Origin: Auricularia sp. M13
Taxonomy: Eukaryota; Basidiomycota; Agaricomycetes; Auriculariales; Auriculariaceae
Length of the DNA: 64,000 nt
Assembly: GCA_037042915.1 (NCBI GenBank)
Contig: CM073196.1
Coordinates: 4,216,001 to 4,280,000 of the forward strand
Direction of reading: 5' to 3'
Position numbers and translations under genes: made by a program. Position 1 is the first letter of the stretch. Each line of letters begins with the position of its first letter. The notes under the pieces were generated by a model. It ran no database searches. It was not told the origin of the DNA and saw nothing but the letters and a program-made list of their open reading frames with translations. Shown piece by piece: positions 22,506 through 33,676 of the stretch.

Positions 22506-24065
22506 GCGCGAAGAGAGTTCCGAGTTTCGTAGTGTATAGATCTTCTGTGGTGTCCATTTTCTCCCATTAGAGCATTTTTCAGTGTATACCATTGTACAAA
22601 AATGAAAACGCCGTTGATCAGCTCACCAATACAGTGCTGCAATATCCCGAGATCTCTTGACAGAAATAGCGCACATTGCGGTATTAGGAGCGTGTGCGCG
22701 GAGCCGCCGAAATCGAACAGCACTGGACAGTGGCAGAAGGACAACAGATATCCGGCAAATGCCGGTATCCGACACGAGCCTGCCAGAGCGGGAAAAAGGG
22801 AAAGACCGAATTATCGTCTGCTGGAGTATGAATTGGGAATGAGAAAGTCATTTTCGAGTCCTATGATCAGATCGAGCATGTCAGCCTTGGACGCTCGTAA
22901 CAGACGAGTCCAGACTCTTGAGCGACTCCTGCCATATGGCAGGAACGAGGCGATGGTGTTTAACACGTCTCCAGAATGAGATGCTAACTGTTCTGACTAA
23001 ATTGGGATTTGGGGCTGCGTCTTGGTTTGCACCACGCGACACATTTGTCTGCCAAGCTCCGAGTCTGACTGATCTGACCTGCCGAGTTCTGACCTGTCAC
23101 TTCAGCGGCCGGCCTTGTTCTCAGTGGAGCCTCATGGGTATTATCCGACTGGCTGTAAGGATACGGAGGTCCTTTCTCCTTGAAGCAGTGCAAAATAGCT
23201 GATAGGCTAGGGTGGAAGCCAGTTGATGGACTCCATGATCGTCTCTGAGTCGCGCAAATACCCTGAATTACCCATCTCAGGTCCCATCTCGCGATTAAGG
23301 GCACTCTTAGCAAGTCCTGGAACATAATAGCTCGCATGAGGGTGCTGCGCACATTCTCCGGGGTGCGCAAATCTCAAGCCAAGCAGAGACGATCGATCGA
23401 CTACTTTCCACCGGCAGGTGAGAGTTCAAGTTCTGAGCTCCACCTTCGCAGCGCTCTATCACCACCACTAATCAATCGTCCTCAGAACACCGTCTCATGT
23501 GATGGTGGTCCATTGAACGGGTGAGGGAAATATGACTGGCTACCATCCGAGTCATTTTCACGCTAACGATGATACTCGGCTGCTCCTCGCCCGCCTGCAG
23601 CAGAGTTCGTCGCACGAAGATCCTGAGGTATACTCTTGGAGATGAGACTGCCGGTTTACCGAAGGAATGGCCACGGAGCGGCTCTCAGAGAGCTCTGAGA
23701 GTCATGAGGCATTTTTCGCCGCAGATCACATAGCCACTGCCAATCCCCGATTGGACAGCGCGCGTGCAATATGGACTTGCTCTCCTACTCACTCCATCCC
23801 ACTTACCACCCATTCCTGGTGCGTACCTGGCCGTGTTGGATGCTCGGTTCTGCGGCTTGGCCTCTCAGCGCGGTGCAAAGACGCTCATATCGAGTGCTCT
23901 TCTCTTACTGCTTGGGCTCCTTATCTCACAATTGGCCATCCGCCGACAACAACATGGAGTGTATACCTGCTCCGATATGAAATCTGGGAGTGGTGCAGCT
24001 GGTGCTCCATGATCAAATGGATCACAATCTGACAACTGTTTGGCGCACCACGACCCGGCTGGTTC
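22506..24065. other. Intergenic region, no clear gene
   Basis: About 1.56 kb. It includes a perfect 18-bp palindrome at 22927-22944 and a short hairpin near 22747-22767. A small plus-strand frame near 23530 (MTGYHPSHFHAND) might be the first exon of something, but no downstream exon could be joined convincingly. Confidence 0.35.
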
Positions 24066-24623
24066 CTAGCTATCGACTCTGACTTCCCAAACGTCCTCCG
24101 CCTCATTATAGACTACGCGGAAAAGCATGAGATCCTCCAGGTTATGTGCAGAAATGCCGTATTCTCCGTCTGTTGCGTCTCGGTTCTGGAGGCCAGGCAC
24201 CAGCTGAGCCGGCGCTGAACTTATCTGTTCTTCGGTCTTTCCGACGCAACGCCGTTAGCTACGAGGGAGAACCTGCACTCATCAATCCAATACCTGGTAG
24301 ATTCTGCGGTATGCGTCGAAAATGGCCTGCGCGAGCTCGCGCCGCGTAAAGCCCTTGTCTGTGCTCGGAGACGTGACCGAAATATCCGCAGGTTTCTTCA
24401 ACGGATACTTGTCGAGTCACTGACGTGCAGAGGACATCCTGAAAACTGTGCGCACATCGACACGGAGGGTCAGCTTGCTCGTGTGGATAACGAACTCGTC
24501 GCCGTCGACCAGGGAATCGGGCACCGGCTTCGAAATCTTGAGTGCTCACGCAGGATACTCGGCGCTACCGTACTCGCCAGCATCGGCGTCTGGCCAGACG
24601 TAGTGGAAAGAGATGGAGGTCAT
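24066..24623 (-). CDS. Unrecognised small intracellular protein, multi-exon
   Basis: Built from short exons on the minus strand. One ends at 24456 (DGDEFVIHTSKLTLRVD). The next two are 24407-24294 (YPLKKPADISV ... FDAYRRIYQ, 38 codons) and 24236-24066 (TEEQISSAPAQL ... VWEVRVDS, then TAG). The last two joins are phase 0 with 48- and 57-bp introns. The pattern of a DYPL segment, TSPS, a 'tRREL-QAI-DAYRRIY' helix and a YGISAHNLEDL ending resembles a common basidiomycete family of unknown function. The N-terminus is unresolved: the ATG at 24623 (MTSISFHYVW) is in frame but a TGA at about 24570 separates it from the rest, so there is either an unrecognised intron or a nonsense change. It is divergent from S2, 160 bp away. 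Confidence 0.5.
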
Positions 24624-24782
24624 GCGGCGGTGTCGATGGCGGAGTTCTCGCGGCCGTTCCTCTGAACTCAACCACTTCAGGGACGATCGGACTACTCAGA
24701 GAATACCCCTTTTCTCTCGCCCCGACGCTATGCCCAGTGCTAGGCCAAACGCGCGGCCCGAGCCACTTCGTCCGCATCCACG

Positions 24783-26392
24783 ATGCTCGTGCGAATGCGT
24801 AAGGTCTGCACGCCGTCGACGGCGTTTCTCCTGCTGAACGCCGCGCTCTTCACCGTCTTATCACATCAATGGCTCTCGACGTCCGACTCTGCATCGCTCG
24901 TCCCGTTCGTCCGCCAGGGGCAGCGCCCGTCGTGTAACGCGCGCGACGTATCGCCAGATTGGGTGCGGCGGTTCGGCGAGCGCAACCAGGACCTCGTCGT
25001 CGCCTACGAGGGCTCGGGCGACCGGGTGCGGCGCGTGCTTGCCAAGGCAGCAGGCGGCGAGCCGCTTAACTACGGTATTATCGGAGGCTCGCTATCGCGT
25101 GGGCACGGCTGCGACTGCCCGACGTTCCACCGCCTCATATTCGGCTGGCTCAATAGCACCTACCCGCACGCGGAAAATACGTATACGGACGGCAGCGTCG
25201 GCGCGCGGGGCACCAACTACTTCAAGGTATGTCCGCTTCGACAGCTCCTATAACGGTGTCTGAACGACGTTGTAGTTTTGCCATCCAGAGCATATCAAGG
25301 AGGATGTCGACCTTATCATCTTGGAGCTAAGCATCAACGATGAGCCGACCGAGGCCCATGCGAGGAATATGGAGAGCATTCTGCGCGCTGTGCTGGACTA
25401 CCCGCGACGGCCTGCTGTCATCGTCACCGCGTCGTTCTCGCTCATGGGCCGGATGGCCATGGGTAACGACGCGCATCTCTCCGTCGCGCAGTACTACGAC
25501 GTACCCGTACGCATCTTCATCATCTAACATCTGGCGCTGCTAACCATGGTTTAGGTGATCAATATTCGACACGCGCTGCTGCCAATCATCCAGCAGAGAC
25601 CGGACGCGGTAAACGACTTCTTCGTCGTTAAGAACCCAATGCCTGGCTACATCGACCTGCTGCATCTGAACGCGCTGGGGCATCACACCCTTGCGCAGGC
25701 TACCATTGCCTTTCTGTCAGTGTCATCCCCGCCCGTCTGTCTCGGATGCTCACCTTGCCTATCAGCGAGCGCCAGAGGTGCCTCATGGAGAGCGCACCGT
25801 TACGTGTGCCAGCCAACGACACCGTCTTTGAGGGCGGCCAGTCATCGGACGACACATTGCCGCGAGTACGTTTGCGCCCGCATTGCTCGCCTCCGCATAT
25901 TGAAGCCGCCCGCAGCTCTCGCTCTACAGTGATAACTGGTCGGCGACCGTCACCGCGCGCATCGACCGGCCCTCCTGCGCGTCCGTGGACAGCGCCGAAC
26001 ACCCGCTCACTCCGCTGCCCTCCTCGCACGGGTGGGCGCTTTGGACGCAGCCGCGGACGACGAAGACGTTCTGGCGCGCGACGGAGCCTGGCGCTCAGAT
26101 CGACTTCGCGGTGCAGCTGACGGAGGGCAGCGTGATGCTCTACTACCTCAAGAGCCGCAAGATGGACCTCGGCGGCGTGTGGTGCTGGCTCGACGAGCTC
26201 GAGGACGAGAAGGTCGGCATTGAGGGCTGGTGGGACGACCCGCGCAGCATCGGCATGTTCAAGAGCGTCACCGACGAGAAGAAGGTCAGCCCCGGCGGCC
26301 ACGAGCTGCACTGCAGGCTTGCGCCGCGCGGCGCGGGCAAGGAGGCTGGCCGCGGGACGGAGTTCTTGATCATTGCGGTTTTGACGATATGA
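24783..26392 (+). CDS. SGNH-hydrolase-type type II membrane protein S2
   Basis: Close paralogue of S1. It has a signal anchor near residues 12-28 (TAFLLLNAALFTVLSHQ), the serine block GGSLSRGHGCDCPTFH, the Asn block LELSINDEP and the Asp/His block YIDLLHLNALGHHTLAQ. The C-terminal beta-rich domain (PRTTKTFWRATEPGAQ, VMLYYLKSRKMDL) ends FLIIAVLTI. The first exon, 24783 to about 25227, runs uninterrupted through three positions where S1 has introns; four more short introns follow (donors after YFK, DVP, AFL and LPR). The catalytic set is complete. Probably an esterase acting on cell-wall or capsule-like polysaccharide in the secretory pathway; the substrate is not deducible. Confidence 0.85.
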
Positions 26393-26484
26393 TCTTATTT
26401 GCCTTGATGAGCGTACGAAACGAAGAAATATAGAGTTTAGCCTTGTCAGCCAACATGGAATTTCGAATGTTGGGACCCACAGTG

Positions 26485-27495
26485 TCATACATACAGTCGG
26501 GTCAGGCTATTGTTCAACGCACACCAGTCGGATGCGGTTTCTGCGACAAAGTGCCTGTAGTTCGCTCGTATCGAGTGCCGCCAATCGGGCGCGCGTTCTG
26601 GTGATTTGCAGGTGTCGTAGACTGCGTGGCACCTTCCGCTCTCGAGCAATCGAACGATGCACGCTAGCTGCTTTTGTAATTCCGGAGCGGCGTTGGCAAA
26701 GATGAGCACCATCTTCTGCACTCCAGCTGAACATGCACGAAAAATGGACGAGAGATGGCTGCCGTCGTCGTGATAGCGGATCGGGACCTCCAGCACGCGC
26801 AGGGCAGGACAGACGGCGATTAAGTGCGCAAGGTCCATCATATTGAGGTAGACATTGTTCACGACTAGTCGGAGACACGATAGGCGGGTAAAGGAAGTAT
26901 TTTGTATGAGATTTAGCAGCAGTATTTGTTCGTCAACGCCGTAGTCCCACTCAATTCGGAAGGTGAGCGACAGCGTGCGGAGAGTGTAGTACGATGACTG
27001 AAGCAGTAGAACCCCGTGGCTGAAGAGGCCGGTCATATGCATGCTTTCCAGGGAAAGGCTACTGAAGTTGGGAAAGTCCTGCGCCGGGACCGCTGGCATG
27101 TCTAAAGCGTGCTGGGCTTTGTTCGGCCGCACGAAATGGAGATGGCGCAGGCGCGGCATGCAGCCCACGAGACGGTCGAGGTGCTCCATTGTAAGAAGGT
27201 CCTGACGACCTATGGTGAGTTCGTGCACGTGCGCGAGGCAAGGACGATGTCGGACGATGCCAGCAATGTCGCCGACAGTCAAAGATCGGGAATAGACGTC
27301 CCATTCTCGTAAATTGGGACATGCTATGACAAGCAGTCTCACGTCGACTTCTTCGAATTCCCATGCTGATGCGATACTGAAGACTTACAGGCCAATAGAC
27401 TGCGTGATCGATGGCTCGTCTGTGCCATATACGAGGTCTGCAGCAGATTTCGCGTCGTCCAAATACAGCGGCGATAATAATGCTCTGCAAGCCAT
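26485..27495 (-). CDS. LRR-like protein, F-box family relative without a visible F-box
   Basis: Two exons, 27495-27389 and 27337-26485, join in phase 2 and give 319 residues. The chain shows irregular leucine-rich repeats: HVHELTIG, LRHLHFV, FSSLSLESMHM, LRTLSLTF, LSCLRLVV and LRVLEVPI. This is the C-terminal architecture of basidiomycete F-box/LRR proteins. The first exon (MACRALLSPLYLDDAKSAAD) does not look like an F-box, so either the F-box exon lies further upstream or the gene has lost it. It converges with S2, 92 bp from the S2 stop codon. Confidence 0.6.
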
Positions 27496-28437
27496 AATGA
27501 ATGAGTTGACGCAACAATACCGTGTTGGAGGTATACACACGCCATGCGGGACGGCGTACTCATGATAGTCGTGAGTCAAGCCGTTGTTCGGAACGGAATC
27601 GGGATCTTCCTTCAAGTTGGATGATCTTGCTAACCAACCTATGCACTTCAGACGCCAATTACGACGGAACAAGATACAGAGCAGTCGAGAAAAACACTAC
27701 GTGGCTCATTCGTGGCTCTCAAGAAAGGCTTATGAGCTTACTCAGACGCTGCGCGCCCTATTCGACCACCCCAGCTCGTCATGCGCTGCCGGGCTCAGGC
27801 TGCAGATGATATTTACTTCGCAGAGGGCGCTCACATATTCTGAGGCGCCGAAACTTAACCATTGCCAACGGCCACCTATTATAATGGACGCACAATGGCT
27901 GCTCAGCGTCCGCTCCCGGTCGCGGCGGCGGTTGAAGGCACGATCTGAAGTAAATGGTGAGTCTTGCTGTTTCGAACCCATAATATCATAGTTATATCAG
28001 TTCAGATCGAATGCCCAGTGTCCTCGTTCTTCAGGCCGTCACGCTTTGCGCGCTCCGAGCTGCGGCAGTTCGCTGACCAAGCTGGATCAATTCACCAGGA
28101 TCCTCCGAGACCCTGCGGACGTTTGAACTTCGCCATTGAAGACCCACCCACGCGCGTGCTCTATTTAACTCATTGGTCAGCGTCAAGTCAGCGTATCGTG
28201 GCCAAACTTCATACCTCTTCAGGAGCGCGTTGCGGCCGGGCACACCAGTTTGTCCGAGCGTCAAAGGATGCAACTGCCAGCTTCTCGCACACGGCAATAG
28301 TATCACGTTTCTTAACCGTGCCGGGCGATCCGGGGCCGTCATTGCAATTTGCTCATAGCTATCTATAAAATAAAGCTGCACTTCGGCGAACACTACAACT
28401 TACCTGGTTACGATTCTGCTTCGGGCCACTACGTCTC
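27496..28437. other. Divergent promoter region, no gene seen
   Basis: About 940 bp between the LRR-like gene and the reductase. A TATA-like box near 28364 belongs to the reductase. No other coding signal was accepted. Confidence 0.4.
28364..28371 (+). promoter_or_regulatory. TATA box of the A-T-R reductase gene
   Basis: TATAAAAT lies 74 bp upstream of the start codon at 28438. Confidence 0.45.
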
Positions 28438-31400
28438 ATGCCTTACGTCGCTCCTGCTCTTGTCACGCCGCAGGCTACCCAGTGTCCGCTGTTCAAGGCC
28501 CCGCCTCTCGACGGCTCCGCTACACTCGTCGACGCCTACGACTGGCATCTCCAGCATTCGCCTGATCACGTCTTCTACAAGTACGAAGACGTCGATGGCT
28601 CCATCCGCACCTTGACCTGGAAGGAGGTTACGCAGGCCGTCTACAGAGGCTCGCATATTGTCAAGCAATACGTTGATGAGAAACCTTCCTTCGCTGTTCT
28701 CGCCGTCGCTGGTGCGTACCCCCTTTTGTTGTGGGCGCAGGCCATTGATAGGCCATTGCGGTAGACTCCATCACCTACATCACCTTTGTCGTCTCGCTCA
28801 TGAGAGCCGGCTTCGTGCCATTCCTACCCTCGCCCCGCGTTTCTCCTGAGGTTCTGGCCCAACTCCTTACTAAGGGTGGGATCACGCACCTGTTCCACAG
28901 CTCCGATGCCGCTACAACCAAGTTGGCGGCAGCTGGTACGGCCGGTCGCGATGTCAAGCTGTTGCCATTGCCATCGTTCGATACCCTGTTCGATGCAAGC
29001 GCGCCGGCGCCGGTGCCTCCGCCTGTGAAGACAGAGATGTACGATGCGGCAGCCATCATACACTCTAGTGGTACGTTCCGCAGTTACTCGCGCTCGTGCG
29101 ATAATCAACAACCGCGCAGGGTCCACGTCGGTTCCGAAGCTCTTGCCCGTCTCGTTCAGCACACTTGCTTTAGTTGGCATCTCCCCCTGTGGGTAACTTG
29201 TATTGCGTTCTATGTCGACTCTCTGACATGGTCGGTCAGATAACCACGAGCTCGATGTCGGGAGCTGGACGCTGAACTACTCTGCGACGCCCATGTATCA
29301 TTTATTCGGGTACGTGCTCATCAACGCAGCAGCGAAGACGCCCTAACGTTGCGACATACGCAGACTTTCACACATCGGCATTGCTGTATGCATCCAATAC
29401 GGTCTGCCCGCTCCAGACGCTGACACCATTCGAAGGCCTATTGTGGTTCGACGATTGCCGTGTTTCCCCCTATTTTCCCTCCCATCGTACCACGCGTCGA
29501 GACCTTCCTACACAGCGTCGTTGTGAACGACTGCCAACTGGCAATGGCGCTTCCTAGCCTTCTCGAGAGCATTTCTCTTAATCCGGAAGAGACAGCGCAG
29601 CTCGCCCGCTGCGAACTTGTGGTATGCAGCCGATCTGATATGGCCCATCTAATCTAATCGGCATTGCCACAGCTTTTCGGCGGCGCCGCCCTCAAAGCTT
29701 CTGCCGGAGACCGCCTTGCCGAAGCCGGCGTCAAGTTGATTGGCGGGTACGGTATGTAGCCCAACTTCGCATGTCGAGGACTGAACTGACCGCGATGGAT
29801 ATAGGAATGAGCGAGTGTGGACTGAGCACGGCATTGTTTACCAGTGAGGCAGCCTCGCGTCTTCTCGGGCACACACTAAGCGCATTCTTCTTCCGCCTAC
29901 AGGGTCGCTGGGCAAAGATTGGCAATGGTATCGCATGGCGAAGGTTACAAAACCGGTTTATAGGGACTTAGGAGACGGAACATATGAGCTCATCCTTCTG
30001 GTACGTAGACGTTGACATTGACGGATTGGTCTCTGACCGGCGTTGCACACCAGTCGCACGACGTGCACCACATCGATACGCCGAACTGTGAAATTGACGG
30101 CCACAAGGCCATCGCGACTAAGGACGTCGTCGTTCGTCATCCAACCGATCCTACCCTCTTCAAGGTCGTCGGGCGTTTGGACGACCAGATTGTTCTCAGC
30201 ACGGGTGAAAAGGTATGCAAATTTGGTGTATGCAAAACCGCACTTGCCGCTCACTTTGGCTGCCTGCGAAGACGAATGCTATCCCGCTTGGTATGCCCGC
30301 CTTTTCTCCGCTTGTGCATACTCATAACGGGTTCCAGAGGGCATCCTATGCTCCGACCCGCACATCTCGCACGCAGTCATCTTCGGAAGGGGTCGCCCTC
30401 ACAACGGAGTCATCGTGCGCCCTCAGCCAGAGTTCGCGTTTGATCCCAGTGATCACAAGAGACTGCACGAGTTTCGCGACACGATATGGTGAGGGGACCC
30501 ACCTCTTTCTTGTTCCAGGTTTGAACAGCAGGGACGCTTAGGCCGACAGTTGTCCAGATGAACCAATTTGCGCCTTCGCATTCACGACTGGTCAAGGAGG
30601 CGAGTTTTCTCCAAGCGTCGCTGGGTTGGGTCTGATGTTGCGTAGATGATCCTCGTGGAATCTCCGTCCAAGCCGTTCATGATTAACCCGTTGAAGAATA
30701 CCGCTGTCCGGTCAGCCATCATCTCCAACTACGAGCGCGAGATCGAAGCTGCGTACGAAGAGTTCGAGCGTGCGACGGAGCCGGAGTTCCCGCCGCCAGC
30801 ATCCTGGCAGCTTGAGCACACCCTGCCGTTCGTTCGCGAACTCGTCAAGGAGGCACTGCCGGACGTCACGAACGACGAGGATGACTTGTTCAACTTCGGC
30901 TGTGACAGGTACTCTGGCGTTTCCGGATCTCAGCCCTTGCTGACTTGGAGACAGCTTAAAGGCAGCCCGCATCCAGAACAACATCCTCAGCTCTCTCCGC
31001 GTCTCGGGTGCTACGGTCGACAGACTTCCGACCGATATCGCATACAAGTTCCCGACCATTGGCAGCCTCGCCGCCTTCGTCTCCGCCACTGGCTTGAGCG
31101 TGAACGCCGAGTTCGATGCCGCGGCGCTGAAGGCAGCAGAGATCGAGTCGATGCTCTCGAAGTACACCCAATTATTCCCCACGCACACGTCATCCACAGC
31201 GTCACGCGACGGCCTCGTTTTCCTCGTTACCGGTACCACTGGTGGGCTGGGGACGAACCTGCTTGCGCAGTTGTTGGGGACGCCATACGTGAGCAAGGTC
31301 TACGCCCTCAACCGTCCCGGACCCGCCGGCAGTTCGCTGTTGAACAGACACAAAGCCGCTTTCATTGATCGTGGCGTGGACCCCGCGCTATTGGACCTCG

Positions 31401-32480
31401 ACAAGTTTGTCCTGCTCGAGGGCGACACCTCCCGCGAGGACCTCGGCATCCCGTCAGAAACCTACGACGACCTGCGCCAATACGTCACTCACATTATTCA
31501 TAACGGTAAGTCTCAGACGATTTACACTGCAGGGTAGGACTGATAGATGCATGCAGCTTGGCCTGTTAACTTCAATTACGCTGTGCAGACGTTTGAACCT
31601 GCTATTCGCGGCGCCAAGCACCTGGTCGACCTTGCTCTCAGGTCAACGCTTCCCTCTCCGCCCAACTTCATGTTTATCAGCAGTGTTTCCGTATCCCGAT
31701 GTGAGTTTTACTTCCATCACGCAGCTGTTCTTGTGTAATTTCTCATGTGTCAGTTGCCGCCCCGGCGCCTGGCATTCTCGCGCCCGAGGAACCAATCCAG
31801 GACGTCAAGCGCGTCATCGGCTTTGGCTATCCCGAGTCGAAGTGGATCGTTGAGCAGATGCTGCAAATTGCAGCAAAGAATACGCCTCTGCAGGCGGTTT
31901 CTGTGCGCGTGGGCCAGTTGGCGGGCGGGAGCAGCGGGTGTTGGAACGTCAACGACTGGGTGCCCGTCATCGTCCGCTCCGCTGCCAAGCTTGGATGCCT
32001 TCCTGATGCCCAGGGCGTGCGTAACTTGAAGCCCTATTCTCTCACTCTCTAACCCTCCTTCCCTAGAATATTTCCTGGATGCGCCTGGACGAAGCTGCGG
32101 CAGCGCTGATCGAGATGCGCGATGCCTCGGGCATACTGCATCTCGTGCACCCGCGTCCCATTCCATGGGGAACAGTTCTCGACGTGTTCTCCAAAGCGAC
32201 CGGCGTTCCGCGCGTCCCGTGGGCCGAGTGGATGGCTCGCCTTGTAGCGTTCTCCGATGCGCACGGCGCGGATGCCGCTCGCGATGTTCCTGCGTTGCGG
32301 CTCCTGGAGTTCTGGCGCTCGTTCGGCGACGGCGGGCTAAGCAACATGTCTGAGCTTGAGCTCATTGCTACTGACAAAGCGGAGGCCGTTTCGTCGACGT
32401 TGAAGAATATGCTTCCCCTCAGCCCTGCCGATGCCGAGAAGTGGTTGGCATACTGGAAGCGTGCGGGTGTTCTTGCTTAG
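28438..32480 (+). CDS. NRPS-like adenylate-forming reductase (A-T-R)
   Basis: A carboxylic-acid reductase: the A domain adenylates an acid, the T domain holds it as a thioester and the R domain reduces it with NADPH to an aldehyde or alcohol. In order: the adenylation domain with HSSG-type A3 core (near 29063), GGYGMSECG (near 29740), VGRLDDQIVLSTGEK and NPLKNTAVRS (near 30690); a carrier domain with FNFGCD|SLKAARIQ (serine split from its neighbours by an intron near 30910); and a Rossmann reductase with LVTGTTGGLGTNLL (near 31225), the NAWPVNF segment, and the catalytic YPESKW (near 31835). About a dozen short introns are needed. The C-terminus is AYWKRAGVLA. All core motifs are present. The substrate cannot be read from the sequence, and no other biosynthetic gene flanks it. 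Confidence 0.88.
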
Positions 32481-33009
32481 ATTTGTACATTAATCCACAC
32501 CTGTGTACAATCCATTACTATCTTATGGTCCGGATTTCATCCCAGATTTCTACGCTGCTGAAGAGTTTGAGGTCGGAGCGTCTCGTACACCCTATCTCCG
32601 AATTCTGTATCTTCAGCCTAGTGATTCACGGTGCGTAAGGTTCCGTACTTGCGGAGTACATAGGCGAGCGTTACCGTAGGTCAAAAGATGCCGTGCGCAT
32701 CCCCGAATACCGCAACGTTCGTAGAGAGCCGCCGGAGTGACACATGTTTCGGGCGCTCGCGTAGTGCTTCCTATGGAGCTGGCTGACTGGACATGCCACT
32801 TGTTGAGCTTAACTGGGATTGCGCAAGCGAGACAACACTGAATCAGTCAGATGAACGCGCGAGGAGGGACCAGTAAGAACTTCATTAGCAGCATGAAAAA
32901 TGCAGCATTCATTGCAAGGATCGTTCCATGTCAATCGACTTGGCAAGCTACATATACCAATTCATCGCGGCGTTGGGAGCAGCGCACCAAGCCCAGGTCA
33001 TCATGTAAG
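32481..33009. other. Intergenic spacer after the reductase
   Basis: 529 bp separating the intact reductase from an inverted reductase-tail relic. No gene seen. Confidence 0.4.
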
Positions 33010-33375
33010 AAGCTACATGACACCCACCCTTTTCCAGTAAGTACGCCATCCACTTCCCAGAATCGGCGCGGCTCAGAGGCGCCATGCTGCGCAGCGTAGA
33101 CGAGACCTTCTGTTCCCTCACCGTCTCGACGCACTCGATTTCCGACATTCCTGAGACCCCGGCTGGTCCGAGGTTGCGCCAGAACTCGAGAATGCGGAGC
33201 GAGGGAACGTCCTCAGCATCCACTCGTCCCAGGGGACGAGTGGGTTGCCCGTTTCCCTGGGGAATTCATTGAGCACAATGCGCCAAGGGATAGGACGAGG
33301 GTGCAGCAGGTGTAGCACGCCGGACGCATCGCGCATCTCGATGAGCGCTGCTGCCACTGGCGGGCGGACGTGTGT
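33010..33375 (-). pseudogene. Relic of the C-terminal end of a second A-T-R reductase
   Basis: On the minus strand from about 33375 the sequence reads ALIEMRDASGVLHLLHPRP and then LVPWDEWM. After a frame change and loss of roughly 14 codons it continues DAEDVPSLRILEFWRNL, SGMSEIECVETV and SGKWMAYLLEKGG. These match the intact neighbour's tail (ALIEMRDASGILHLVHPRP, DVPALRLLEFWRSF, LSNMSELELIAT, AEKWLAYWKRAG) at clearly paralogous, not identical, level. No A, T or Rossmann core precedes it. So it is a truncated, frame-broken remnant lying tail-to-tail with the functional gene, from an old inverted duplication or a second gene mostly deleted. Confidence 0.8.
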
Positions 33376-33676
33376 ATCAAAACAGTGTCCGGCCAAGAAA
33401 GTCGAGAAGCGCTGTACAGCAAAAGGGCTAAGCAAGTATGGTAAGCGTGCCCATGGCATGCGGGTAGGTAGGCAGGGAGGAAGGTTGAAGACAAGCGAGA
33501 AAACCGGCATATGCCGCTCAAACCCGTTATATCCGGTTCAACGCTCAACTGTTTGTCTGGAATTCACAGACATTGCAGCACTGCAAAACAAGGTGAACGT
33601 CTACACCCAGTGTAAATACACAATAATTTATTATCCCGAGAAGAAGAAAAGAAAGGATGGAAACACTGGAGTGACT

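Noticed and set aside
28438-32480. Calling the A-T-R protein an alpha-aminoadipate reductase (Lys2)
   Set aside because: Domain order fits many fungal NRPS-like reductases; the length and the reductase-family context give no evidence for aminoadipate specificity.
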